Assembly: GCF_046630445.1 (NCBI RefSeq)
Contig: NC_092341.1
Location: forward strand, 256,027,501 to 256,091,500
DNA length: 64,000 nt
Direction: 5' to 3'
Source of the DNA: Rutidosis leptorrhynchoides
Taxonomy: Eukaryota; Streptophyta; Magnoliopsida; Asterales; Asteraceae
Part shown: positions 26,429 to 39,350 of the stretch, piece by piece
Position numbering within the stretch: the stretch's first letter is position 1
Layout: each line of letters starts with the position of its first letter
Made by a program: the position numbers and the translations under genes
The notes under the pieces: model-generated
What the model was told of the DNA's origin: nothing
The model's database searches: none
The model's input: the letters and a program-made list of their open reading frames with translations, nothing else

Positions 26429-29282
26429 ATATTTCCACACTTGAGCGTTGCTTGTCCTCAAGCAATATAGTCTTGAATTAAAAATACTAGAATCACTTCT
26501 TTATTCTTCACACTTTGTACATCAGTGATTTCTATACGGCGGTATGAATAATGGTAGTAACGATGTGGTTTACAGTCCCACATGACTATGAAAATTTAGA
26601 ACCTTTAGAAAATTGGATCTTTATGAAAACATTTGATCTTTTGAAAATTTAATCTAGCTTTTACCCTAGATAAGTTTTCCAGAATAACCCTTCACCGGTG
26701 TTTGCAAAATGTTTTTGTGGGTTTTGTGGGTTTCAGATTTAAAAATTTTAGCTCAAAACTTGCGGTTTTGTGTCACCTACTTGCTAACCTTGTATTGGGA
26801 AAGCAACACGTCCAGTATACTTGCTCCATATATTACCTTTCGGTAAACTACCGTCCGGTTGTAAAGGAAAGCGTTGAACAAGCAACTGTTAAGGCAATGT
26901 CCCGTGACATGCTTTTAATTATGGTCTATAACGTGTCGGATGCAATTACTATCCTTTGTAGGAGCAACAGTAAAGATCAGCCTATAGTTTTTCGGTCTGG
27001 CACAAGGTCCTGTCTTCGACCATGCTATGCAACCACCGTTCTTACGGTTGACACCCGATTTGGTTCAGGTGACCTAATGAATTCCAGGTGAATTCTTAGG
27101 ATTTTACGTTCAATGGTAATGAACGCAATGAAAATGGATTTTCAGAAAACAAATCGGTTTGTAATTTTGATCAAAATATTTTCTCGTTCAAGCTCGAGTT
27201 TAGATATCATCTAATTCCATGAGTTTGAATTCTCAATCTTTAAGGTCAATCTCAAGGATTGAGTAATATCAGTCTTAAAAGCTGATTTTTGATCTTTAAG
27301 GAGATTATCCTTTCTGGGGATCTGATTCATTAGTCTTATAAGCTAATTTGCATGGTGCCCCCCATTGAACGAGACAGATCCTCTCATGGATTAGGATAAG
27401 TCTGACCACTTGGCGACCCTGTTTGATGCTGAGGTCCGTGGATTTCCAGCTGATTTTCGAGAAAACTTTTCAAGGTTTTTCATAGACTCTACAACTGGTC
27501 TGGACGACAACCTCCTGACCTAATTCAAGAAGCGCGTGTCTTTTTCGGAAGACTTTACTTCCTTTTAATGATGGAATTGATTCATCTTGTAGATCCATCT
27601 TTCTTACAAATATATTACAATTTACCGGATAAAACAGTTAATTTTGTCCAAAACAAAAGTATCTTCAATTATTTGTACAAAAATATGTGACATATGTTCT
27701 AAATAACTTGGTAAATTTTTCCCACACTTGACTTTTATTTTCTTTTCTTTGCCTTTTTATTGTCCTCTATTCCATTTTAAATGAATTCTAACATTTTGGG
27801 TTGTTTCTCAATTTATGTCATTTCCGAGGTAATAATAATTTCGGTGTTAACACCTAGTTTTATCGTTCATAAATATGTATAAACATGATTTTGAATTCAT
27901 TTATTTGAAAATTTTGAAAATTTTTACTAGAATTGGGTAGTCAGTATATAAGACTAAGGCTGTTCTTTATTATCAGAGAACACTAGATTCTAATACAACT
28001 ATTGCGTTACTAGTATTTTTAATGGTAACCAAGTGTTTAAGTTAAAAAATTTTAAAAATCCGAAAGAATTTAACCTCTTCCCACACTTAAGATCTTGCAA
28101 TGCCCTCATTTGCAAGAAATCAGTAACAATTTAAATTATTGAGAGTGATTAGCATAGAAAAATGATTAAATTTTACCAAAGTTTCCAAATATATTGGCGT
28201 TTGTTTGTTGACTGATAAATGGTGCACATCATTTTTTCATTCCGTCTTGTTGTTACATCACATTTGTTTTTCGTTTTGTCGTCAAAATTTGTAGCTTTTG
28301 CTGAATTTAATGCCAGTCTTTGAAAGTGTGTTGTTTTACCCTGTTGTGTACATAAGATAAACTACAAACATACATAATATTTATATTATTATTATTTTTT
28401 TTATAAAATCTTTATTTATTAAAACAATTTAAATGAATAATTTTTTAAAATTTTGTTTCCTTTTACTTTAGGTAGTTTCGGTATGTTTACCTAGTCCGTC
28501 CCTCGGCAAAATTTAAATTTTGTCGTTTTTAAAGCGATTGTTTTAAAAGCAAAGATTTTTTTAGTTTTTTTTTTAAATGTTTTTGGCATACTTTAAATCA
28601 AATAAGATTAAAAATAGTGATAATAAAATTTCTCGTCCCGCCCTCGGGTAAAGCAATTTCGGTTCAACGACCTAGTATTCAACTCACGATGAATTTTAAA
28701 TATCAAATTTTTAACTTAATAAAATAAAGTAAGTTTTTGTTTTTAAATTCACACCAAACTTAAATTTAAAATGCATAAAATTAAAAATTCATATAAATAT
28801 AATTAATATTTTTATACATTAATTTTACAAACTTATATTAAAAATATTAATTTTTAAAATATTTAAAAACTTAAATATATTGATTTTAAAAATTTATAAT
28901 AATAATATAATATTAATTTTAAAAACATGGTAAAGATAAAATTAAAAATCTTTTTGGTCTTTTATCCCACTTTAATCAATCAAATATTATCAAAAATATA
29001 CGCCCCTCTTTTCGGTAAAGTAATTTCGGTTCCATAACCTAGTTTTACTCCTGACGAATTTTTGAAATATTTTGGGTTGATTGATTAAAGATATTTATAC
29101 CTTAAGAATAAACGGTAAATTTCGCAGTGATGTAATAAATTTTTGTATGATATCAATAATTTCGGTTACGCATACCTAATTTTATTGAATACCAATTTAA
29201 AACTTTATAGCGAACGATTCAGCGTTTATTATCAAAAGGTTAAAAACAATAAAAATAAAAAATAGAAACTGTACATACTTAC
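26429..29282 (-). other. Non-coding 3' region of element C
   Basis: Lies between the zinc-knuckle ORF and the 3' LTR. No frame looks like a protein on either strand; the plus-strand frame at 26702-27091 has no recognisable domain. The region carries five copies of a spaced motif (see 27836-29185). Next to the LTR the minus strand reads AAGTGTGGAAATATT, the likely polypurine tract. Confidence 0.6.
27836..29185. repeat. Five dispersed copies of AATTTCGGT-N6-ACCTAGT
   Basis: Copies near 27838, 28483, 28656, 29031 and 29158. Four have exactly six bases between the half motifs; the last has seven and ends ACCTAAT. Several are preceded by CTCGG or TTCGG plus TAAAG. Flanking sequence is AT-rich and not similar along its whole length. 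Confidence 0.7.
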
Positions 29283-29715
29283 CTGTGAGATAGAATTCTC
29301 AGAGACCTGCTTTAACCGACTCATAGGAGAGTCGTGTGATTTGGTTCTCCAAGCTACGTAAGCGTAACCTCGATTCTTCAATATCTTTTCTTCTAAACAT
29401 ATGAACGGTCCTTCTCTGCATAGAGTAACAAATTCGGTATTTGAATATGTTTGATTGTTTGAACATTTACCTTCGTGTGACCATTTTCCGCATTTATGAC
29501 ATCTTTCAAGGTGTCGTGCTCTTCTTTTTGTTGCAGATTTTGATTGTCCTTTACCAAAAATGTATCTTATGATGATCTTTCCTGAGTTCTTTTCTTACTT
29601 CGTCACATCTGCTTCTTATTACTGACACCAGGTCACTCGGGAGTGTGTCATTATTACCTTTAGTAATCAAAGCGTGTAGCATTAGACCATGGTTCAGATC
29701 AAAGGAATTCTTCAT
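29283..29715 (-). pseudogene. Element C downstream ORF with CCHC-like knuckle and splice donor
   Basis: Unrecognised ORF in the position where Athila elements often have an env-like gene. From the ATG at 29715 it reads MKNSFDLNHGLML and SDLVSVIRSRCDEVRKEL. A one-base frameshift near 29575 follows. The next frame then reads a basic stretch SATKRRARHLER and CHKCGKWSHEGKC, a C-x2-C-x4-H-x3-C zinc-knuckle-like motif. It runs open to SENSISQ at 29283, where CAG/GTAAGTATG is a strong splice donor, so a second exon may lie downstream. No signal peptide or membrane segment is seen, unlike an envelope protein. Function unknown. Confidence 0.5.
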
Positions 29716-29885
29716 CTCGTAAAACCTAAAAAAAATAAAAATTCAGAATGGAGGGAGAAGACTAGTTCTTTAGGGTCTGCTAGGGAAAGACCATTCAGAT
29801 TCCATCTCGGAAACTACACGAAAACAGAATATCTAACTCTAACATAAATATATATTACCCTAAAAAGATTCGAACCTTCCCACAC

Positions 29886-30991
29886 TTAGTTAGCTGTAGT
29901 GTCGAAATTGTGATTAACTTCATCTTCAACTTCCATTGGAATATTTATGTAATGTTTAACTCTGTGACCATTAACTTTAAATTCAATCCCATTTAAATTT
30001 ATTAATTCTTCTATTCCGTATGGGAAAACTTTTTTAACTATAAATGGTCCAGACCATCTTGATTTCAATTTTTCAGGAAATAGCTTGAATCGTGAATTGA
30101 AAAGAAGAACTCTGTCTCCTTCTTTAAATTCTTTTGAACTTCTGATTCTTTTATCATGCCATTTCTTCGTTCTTTCTTTATAGATTAATGAATTTTCATA
30201 TGCTTCATGTCTCAATTCTTCTAATTCGTTTAATTGGCTTAACCGTAGACGTCCGGCTTCATGTAAATCAAGATTACATGTCTTCAAAGCCCAAAATGCT
30301 TTGTGCTCAATTTCTACTGGAAGATGACATGCTTTTCCGTAAATGAGTCTAAAAGGTGTGGTTCCAATTGGAGTTTTGTAGGCTGTTCTAAAAGCCCAGA
30401 GTGCATCCTCCAATTTCATGGACCATTCCTTCAGATTTGATCCTACGGTTTTCTCTAGAATACGTTTTAATGCTCGGTTGGTATTTTCAACTTATCCACT
30501 TGTTTGTGGATGATAAGCGATTGAGATTTTATGAGTTACTCCATATCTTTTGAGAACTTTCTCAAGTTGATTATTACAAAAATGAGTACCCCGATCACTT
30601 ATTAAAGCTTTCGGTGTTCCGAATCTTGCAAAAAGACATTTTAAGAAGTTGACTACAACTTGTGCATCGTTAGTTGGGAGAGCTTGTGCTTCCACCCATT
30701 TAGATACATAATCAATGGCAACGAGAATGTAGAGATTATTATGAGATTTTGGAAATGGACCCATAAAGTCAATACCCCAAACGTCAAATACTTCACATAC
30801 TTGAATGACATTTTGTGGCATTTCATCACGTTGACTTACTTTTCCGGCCCTTTGACAAGCATCACAGGATTTGCAAAGAAGGTGTGCGTCTTTGAAAATT
30901 GTAGGCCAATAGAATCCAGCATCGTAGACTTTTCTTGCTGTGAGTTGAGGCCCATAATGCCCTCCTGTTGGTCCTGTGTGACAATGGTTTT
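29886..30991 (-). pseudogene. Element C integrase
   Basis: Integrase of the Athila-type element. The zinc-finger part ([30 protein letters not shown]) is followed by the core: [28 protein letters not shown] and AYHPQTSG. A stop (TAA, probably from CAA) falls directly before the VENTNRAL block that bears the third catalytic residue. The C-terminal part from 30419 ([30 protein letters not shown], then [14 protein letters not shown]) is open to 29886. Another stop at about 30990 separates it from RNase H. Confidence 0.88.
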
Positions 30992-31997
30992 AGATTTGAC
31001 TAGCTTCATCCCCAAATACACATCGGCGGATTATTCCATCGGGACAACTTTTAAACAAATGTGGATCTTTCCAGAAATAGTGTTTTATATCACTAAAGAA
31101 TTTCTTTCGTTTTTGGTACGACAATTCTTTTTCAAGGAATCCACATACTATGTAGTTTACATAGTCTACAAACCATATACTTTCATTATAATCTTTCTTC
31201 AATAGATATTCATCAGGAAAGTTATCTTGTATGGCCGATTCATTTAGAACTTCTAATTCGGGATTTTCAAGAAGAGAAAGATGATCAGCGGCGAGATTTT
31301 CTGCTCCCTTTTTATCTCGGATCTCAATATCGAACTCTTGTAAGAGTAAGATCCAATAGATTAATCGTGGTTTAGCATCTTGTTTTGAAAATAGGTATCT
31401 AAGAGCAGAATGGTCGGTATAGACCACCGTTTTAGCTAGAACGAGATATGAACGAAATTTGTCAAAAGCAAAGACAATAGCAAGGAGTTCTTTTTCAGTA
31501 GTTGTGTAATTCGTTTGTGCTCCTTGTAACGTCTTACTAGCGTAATAAATAGGTTGAAATCATTTTTCAATTCTTTGTCCTAAAATGGCTCCCATTGCAA
31601 AATCACTTGCATCGCACATAAGTTCACATGGTAGATTCCAATTTGGAGTTATCATGATCGGCGCATTAGTGACTTTTTCTTTAAGAATATTAAAAGATTT
31701 GATGCATTCATCTGAAAAGATGAATGGAGCATCTTTTTCTAGGAGTTTATTCATAGGAGTGGCAATTTTAGAAAAATCTTTTATGAAACATCTGTAAAAA
31801 CCGGCATGCCCTAGAAAACTCCTAACTCCTCTAACATTGCTGGGATGTGGAAGTTTAGCAATTACATCTACTTTTTCTCTATCCACTTTAATTCCTTCCT
31901 TTAAAATTTTATGACCAAGAACGATGCCTTCTTTAACCATGAAATGGCATTTCTCCCAATTAAGAACTAGATTTGATTGTTCGCATCTAATAAGTAT
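30992..31997 (-). pseudogene. Element C RNase H and connection domain
   Basis: The connection part reads GHAGFYRCFIKDFSKIATPMNKLL and ELMCDASDFAMGAILGQR. A stop near 31559 follows, then [22 protein letters not shown] and [15 protein letters not shown]. The order is as usual between RT and integrase. In-frame stops near 31559 and 30990 inactivate it. Confidence 0.85.
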
Positions 31998-32309
31998 TCA
32001 TTCAAGATTAACTAGACATGTTTCAAAAGTATCACCGAAGAATGAAAAGTCATCCATGAAAACTTCCATGCATTCTTCTATCATGTCGTGAAAAATCGCC
32101 ATCATGCATCTTTGAAAAGTTGCAGGGGCCTTGCAAAGTCCAAATGGCATGCGTTTGTAAGCAAAAGTACCATAAGGGCACGTGAATGTGGTTTTCTCTT
32201 GGTCCTCGGGTGCTATTGGAATTTGAAAATATCCGGAGAAACCGTCAAGAAAACAATAGTAACTGTTTCCAGCTAATCTTTCCAACATTTGATCAATGAA
32301 AGGTAAGGA
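31998..32309 (-). pseudogene. Element C reverse transcriptase, C-terminal part
   Basis: Continues the RT split by element D. Motifs: LPFIDQMLERLAGNSYYCFLD, GYFQIPIAPEDQEKTTF, AYKRMPFGLCKAPATFQR, and the catalytic EVFMDDFSFFG with F-M-D-D. The N-terminal part is at 45427-46099. Confidence 0.9.
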
Positions 32310-32314
32310 AAAGT

Positions 32315-35300
32315 TGAAATGTCCCGTTCTTATTGATTAAAAACGTTCCATATTAATTGATTTCGTTGCGAGGTTTTGACCTCTATATGAGACGTTTTTC
32401 AAAGACTGCATTCATTTTTAAACAAACCATAACCTTTATTTCATCAATAAAGGTTTAAAAAGCTTTACGTAGATTATCAAATAATGATAATCTAAAATAT
32501 CCTGTTTACACACGACCATTACATAATGGTTTACAATACAAATATGTTATAACAAAATAAGTTTCTTGAATGCAGTTTTTACACAATATCATACAAGCAT
32601 GGACTCCAAATCTTGTCCTTATTTAAGTATGCGACAGCGGAAGCTCTTAATAATCACCTGAGAATAAACATGCTTAAAACGTCAACAAAAATGTTGGTGA
32701 GTTATAGGTTTAACCTATATATATCAAATCGTAACAATAGACCACAAGATTTCATATTTCAATACACATCCCATACATAGAGATAAAAATCATTCATATG
32801 GTGAACACCTGGTAATCGACATTAACAAGATGCATATATAAGAATATCCCCATCATTCCGGGACACCCTTCGGATATGATATAAATTTCGAAGTACTAAA
32901 GCATCCGGTACTTTGGATGGGGCTTGTTGGGCCCGATAGATCTATCTTTAGGATTCGCGTCAATTAGGGTGTCTGTTCCCTAATTCTTAGATTACCAGAC
33001 TTAATAAAAAGGGGCATATTCGATTTCGATAATTCAACCATAGAATGTAGTTTCACGTACTTGTGTCTATTTTGTAAATCATTTATAAAACCTGCATGTA
33101 TTCTCATCCCAAAAATATTAGATTTTAAAAGTGGGACTATAACTCACTTTCACAGATTTTTACTTCGTCGGGAAGTAAGACTTGGCCACTGGTTGATTCA
33201 CGAACCTATAACAATATATACATATATATCAAAGTATGTTCAAAATATATTTACAACACTTTTAATATATTTTGATGTTTTAAGTTTATTAAGTCAGCTG
33301 TCCTCGTTAGTAACCTACAACTAGTTGTCCACAGTTAGATGTACATAAATAAATCGATAAATATTATCTTGAATCAATCCACGACCCAGTGTATAAGTAT
33401 CTCAGTATTGATCACAACTCAAACTATATATATTTTGGAATCAACCTCAACCCTGTATAGCTAACTCCAACATTCACATATAGAGTGTCTATGGTTGTTC
33501 CGAAATATATATAGATGTGTCGACATGATAGGTCGAAACATTGTATACGTGTCTATGGTATCTCAAGATTACATAATATATAATACAAGTTGATTAAGTT
33601 ATGGTTGGAATAGATTTGTTACCAATTTTCACGTAGATAAAATGAGAAAAATTATCCAATCTTGTTTTACCCATAACTTCTTCATTTTAAATCCGTTTTG
33701 AGTGAATCAAATTGCTATGGTTTCATATTGAACTCTATTTTATGAATCTAAACAAAAAAGTATAGGTTTCTAGTCGGAAAAATAAGTTACAAGTCGTTTT
33801 TGTAAAGGTAGTCATTTCAGTCAAAAGAACGACGTCTAGATGACCATTTTAGAAAACATACTTCCACTTTGAGTTTAACCATAATTTTTGGATATAGTTT
33901 CATGTTCATAATAAAAATCATTTTCTCAGAATAACAACTTTTAAATCAAAGTTTATCATAGTTTTTAATTAACTAACCCAAAACAGCCCGCGGTGTTACT
34001 ACGACGGCGTAAATCCGGTTTTACGGTGTTTTTCGTGTTTCCAGGTTTTAAATCATTAAGTTAGCATATCATATAGATATAGAACATGTGTTTAGTTGAT
34101 TTTAAAAGTCAAGTTAGAAGGATTAACTTTTGTTTGCGAACAAGTTTAGAATTAACTAAACTATGTTCTAGTGATTACAAGTTTAAACCTTCGAATAAGA
34201 TAGCTTTATATGTATGAATCGAATGATGTTATGAACATCATTACTACCTTAAGTTCCTTGGATGAACCTACTGGAAAAGAGAAAAATGGATCTAGCTTCA
34301 ATGGATCCTTGGATGGCTCAAAGTTCTTGAAGCAAAATCATGACACGAAAACAAGTTCAAGTAAGATCATCACTTGAAATAAGATTGTTATAGTTATAGA
34401 AATTGAACCAAAGTTTGAATATGATTATTACCTTGTATTAGAATGATAACCTACTGTAAGAAACAAAGATTTCTTGAGGTTGGATGATCACCTTACAAGA
34501 TTGGAAGTGAGCTAGCAAACTTGAAAGTATTCTTGATTTTATGAAACTAGAACTTTTGGAATTTATGAAGAACACTTAGAACTTGAAGATAGAACTTGAG
34601 AGAGTTCAATTAGATGAATAAAATTGAAGAATGAAAGTGTTTGTAGGTGTTTTTGGTCGTTGGTGTATGGATTAGATATAAAGGATATGTAATTTTGTTT
34701 TCATGTAAATAAGTCATGAATGATTACTCATATTTTTGTAATCTTATGAGATATTTCATGCTAGTTGCCAAATGATGGTTCCCACATGTGTTAGGTGACT
34801 CACATGGGCTGCTAAGAGCTGATCATTGGAGTGTATATACCAATAGTACATACATCTAAAAGCTGTGTATTGTACGAGTACGAATACGGGTGCATACGAG
34901 TAGAATTGTTGATGAAACTGAACGAGAATGTAATTGTAAGCATTTTTGTTAAGTAGAAGTATTTTGATAAGTGTATTGAAGTCTTTCAAAAGTGTATAAA
35001 TACATATTAAAACACTACATGTATATACATTTTAACTGAGTCGTTAAGTCATCGTTAGTCGTTACATGTAAGTGTTGTTTTGAAACCTTTAGGTTAACGA
35101 TCTTGTTAAATGTTGTTAACCCAATGTTTATAATATCAAAAGAGATTTTAAATTATTATATTATCATGATATTATGATGTACGAATATCTCTTAATATGA
35201 TATATATACATTAAATGTCGTTACAACGATAAACGTTACATATATGTCTCGTTTCAAAATCATTAAGTTAGTAGTCTTGTTTTTACATATGTAGTTCATT

Positions 35301-35565
35301 GTTAATATAATTAATGATATGTTTACTTATCATAATATCATGTTACCTATATATATAACCATATATATGTCATCATATAGTTTTTTTACAAGTTTTAACG
35401 TTCGTGAATCACCGGTCAACTTGGGTGGTCAATTGTCTATATGAAACCTATTTCAATTAATCAAGTCTTAACAAGTTTGATTGCTTAACATGTTGGAAAC
35501 ATTTAATCATGTAAATATCAATCTCAATTAATATATATAAACATGGAAAAGTTCGGGTCACTACA
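32315..35565 (-). repeat. 3' LTR of element D (3251 bp)
   Basis: Plus-strand ends are TGAAATGTCCCG and GGGTCACTACA. Nearly identical to 42171-45421. It contains the CTCACCAACATT and GAGAATACATGC blocks (minus strand, near 32640-32701 and 33094-33110) also present in A2 and B. Small ORFs at 33061 and 34756 recur in the other LTR and are chance frames. Confidence 0.95.
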
Positions 35566-35600
35566 GTACCTACCCGTTAAATAAATTTCGTCCTGAAATT
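35566..35600 (-). other. Polypurine tract region of element D
   Basis: The minus strand reads CAGGACGAAATTT, then AACGGGTAGGTAC, immediately before the LTR start TGTAGTGACCCGAAC. Only 35 bases separate the pol stop from the LTR. Confidence 0.65.
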
Positions 35601-38600
35601 TTAAGCTGTTGAAGGTGTTGACGAATCTTCTGGAAATAGATGCGGGTATTTCTTCTTCATCTGATCTTCACGCTCCCAGGTGAACTCGGGTCCTCTACGA
35701 GCATTCCATCGAACCTTAACAATTGGTATCTTGTTTTGCTTAAGTCTTTTAACCTCACGATCCATTATTTCGACGGGTTCTTCGATGAATTGGAGTTTTT
35801 CGTTGATTTGGATTTCATCTAACGGAATAGTGAGATCTTCTTTAGCAAAACATTTCTTCAAATTCGAGACGTGGAAAGTGTTATGTACAGCCGCGAGTTG
35901 TTGAGGTAACTCAAGTCGGTAAGCTACTGGTCCGACACGATCAATAATCTTGAATGGTCCAATATACCTTGGATTTAATTTCCCTCGTTTACCAAATCGA
36001 ACAACGCCTTTCCAAGGTGAAACTTTAAGCATGACCATCTCTCCAATTTCAAATTCTATATCTTTTCTTTTAATGTCAGCGTAGCTCTTTTGTCGACTTT
36101 GGGCGGTTTTCAACCGTTGTTGAATTTGGATGATCTTCTCGGTAGTTTCTTGTATAATCTCCGGACCCGTAATCTGTCTATCCCCCACCTCACTCCAACA
36201 AATCGGAGACCTGCACTTTCTACCATAAAGTGCTTCAAACGGCGCCATCTCAATGCTTGAATGGTAGCTGTTGTTGTAGGAAAATTCTGCTAACGGTAGA
36301 TGTCGATCCCAACTGTTTCCGAAATCAATAACACATGCTCGTAGCATGTCTTCAAGCGTTTGTATCGTCCTTTCGCTCTGCCCATCAGTTTGTGGATGAT
36401 AGGCAGTACTCATGTCTAGACGAGTTCCTAATGCTTGCTGTAATGTCTGCCAGAATCTTGAAATAAATCTGCCATCCCTATCAGAGATAATAGAGATTGG
36501 TATTCCATGTCTGGAGACGACTTCCTTCAAATACAGTCGTGCTAACTTCTCCATCTTGTCATCTTCTCTTATTGGTAGGAAGTGTGCTGATTTGGTGAGA
36601 CGATCAACTATTACCCAAATAGTATCAAAACCACTTGCAGTCCTTGGCAATTTAGTGATGAAATCCATGGTAATGTTTTCCCATTTCCATTCCGGGATTT
36701 CGGGTTGTTGAAGTAGACCTGATGGTTTCTGATGCTCAGCTTTGACCTTAGAACACGTCAAACATTCTCCTACGTATTTAGCAACATCGGCTTTCATACC
36801 CGGCCACCAAAAATGTTTCTTGAGATCCTTGTACATCTTCCCCGTTCCAGGATGTATTGAGTATCTGGTTTTATGAGCTTCTCTAAGTACCATTTCTCTC
36901 ATATCTCCAAATTTTGGTACCCAAATCCTTTCAGCCCTATACCGGGTTCCGTCTTCCCGAATATTAAGATGCTTCTCCGATCCTTTGGGTATTTCATCCT
37001 TTAAATTTCCCTCTTTTAAAACTCCTTGTTGCGCCTCCTTTATTTGAGTAGTAATGTTATTATGAATCATTATATTCATAGATTTTACTCGAATGGGTTC
37101 TCTATCCTTCCTGCTCAAGGCATCGGCTACCACATTTGCCTTCCCCGGGTGGTAACGAATCTCAAAATCGTAATCATTCAATAATTCAATCCACCTACGC
37201 TGCCTCATATTCAGTTGTTTCTGATTAAATATGTGTTGAAGACTTTTGTGGTCGGTATATATAATACTTTTGACCCCATATAAGTAGTGCCTCCAAGTCT
37301 TTAATGCAAAAACAACCGCGCCTAATTCCAAATCATGCGTCGTATAATTTTGTTCGTGAATCTTCAATTGTCTAGACGCATAAGCAATCACCTTCGTTCG
37401 TTGCATTAATACACAACCGAGACCTTGCTTTGATGCGTCACAATAAATCACAAAATCATCATTCCCTTCAGGCAATGACAATATAGGTGCCGTAGTTAGC
37501 TTTTTCTTCAATAACTGAAACGCTTTCTCTTGTTCATCATTCCATTCAAATTTCTTCCCTTTATGCGTTAATGTAGTCAAGGGTTTTGCTATTCTGGAAA
37601 AGTCTTGGATGAACCTTCTGTAGTAACCAGCTAGTCCTAAAAACTGGCGTATGTGTTTCGGAGTTTTCGGGGTTTCCCACTTTTCAACAGTTTCTATCTT
37701 TGCCGGATCCACCTTAATACCTTCTTTGTTCACTATGTGACCGAGGAATTGAACTTCTTCCAACCAAAATGCACACTTTGAAAACTTAGCGTACAATTCT
37801 TCCTTCCTCAATACTTCTAACACCTTTCTCAAATGTTCACCGTGTTCTTGGTCATTCTTTGAGTAAATAAGTATGTCATCAATGAAAACAATGACAAACT
37901 TGTCAAGGTATGGTCCACACACTCGGTTCATAAGGTCCATGAACACAGCTGGTGCATTAGTTAAACCAAATGGCATGACCATAAACTCGTAATGACCGTA
38001 ACGTGTTCTGAAAGCAGTCTTTGGAATATCATCTTCTTTCACCCGCATTTGATGATACCCGGAACGTAAGTCAATCTTTGAATAAACAGACGAGCCTTGT
38101 AGTTGATCAAATAAGTCGTCGATTCTCGGTAGTGGGTAGCGGTTCTTGATGGTAAGTTTGTTCAACTCTCGGTAGTCGATACACAACCTGAATGTACCAT
38201 CTTTCTTCTTGACAAACAAAACAGGAGCTCCCCACGGTGATGTGCTTGGTCGAATGAAACCACGCTCTAAAAGTTCTTGTAATTGGCTTTGCAGTTCTTT
38301 CATCTCGCTGGGTGCGAGTCTGTAAGGAGCACGAGCTATTGGTGCAGCTCCTGGTACAAGATCTATTTGAAATTCAACGGATCGATGTGGGGGTAATCCC
38401 GGTAATTCTTTCGGAAATACATCGGGAAATTCTTTTGCAATGGGAACATCATTGATGCTCTTTTCTTCAGTTTGTACTTTCTCGACGTGTGCTAGAACAG
38501 CATAGCAACCTTTTCTTATTAGTTTTTGTGACTTCAAATTACTAATAAGATGTACCTTCGTGTTGTCCTTTTCTCCGTACACCATTAAGGGTTTTCCTTT

Positions 38601-39315
38601 TTCTCGTATAATGCGAATTGCATTTTTGTAACAAACGATCTCCGCTTTCACTTCTTTCAACCAGTCCATACCGATTATCACATCAAAACTCCCTAACTCT
38701 ACTGGTATCAAATCAATCTTAAATGTTTCGCTAACCAGTTTAATTTCTCGATTCCGACATATATTATCTGCTGAAATTAATTTACCATTTGCTAATTCGA
38801 GTAAAAATTTACTATCCAAAGGCGTCAATGGACAACTTAATTTAGCACAAAAATCTCTACTCATATAGCTTCTATCTGCACCCGAATCAAATAAAACGTA
38901 AGCAGATTTATTGTCAATAAGAAACGTACCCGTAACAAGCTCCGGGTCTTCCTGTGCCTCTACCGCATTAATATTGAAAACTCTTCCACGGCCTTGTCCA
39001 TTCGTGTTCTCCTGGTTCGGGCAATTCCTAATAATGTGGCCTGGTTTTCCACATTTATAACAAACTACATTGGCATAACTTGCTCCGACACTACTTGCTC
39101 CGCCATTACTCGTTCCGACACCATTTGTTCCTTTCGTTCTATTAACCCCTGGTCCGTAGACCTCACACTTCGCCGCGCTATGACCATTTCTTTTACACTT
39201 GTTGCAAAATTTGGTGCAGAACCCCGAGTGATTCTTTTCACACCTTTGGCATAGTTGCTTCTGATTGTTGTTGTTGTTGCGGTTATTATTGTTGTTGGGA
39301 TGATTGTTGTAGTAG

Positions 39316-39350
<35 letters not shown>

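Noticed and set aside
26702-27091. 129-codon plus-strand ORF in the Athila 3' region
   Set aside because: Considered as an antisense or env-like gene. There is no domain, and its composition matches the surrounding non-coding DNA.
33061-33324. ORF repeated identically at 42917-43180
   Set aside because: Repeated only because both positions are LTRs of element D; composition is non-coding.
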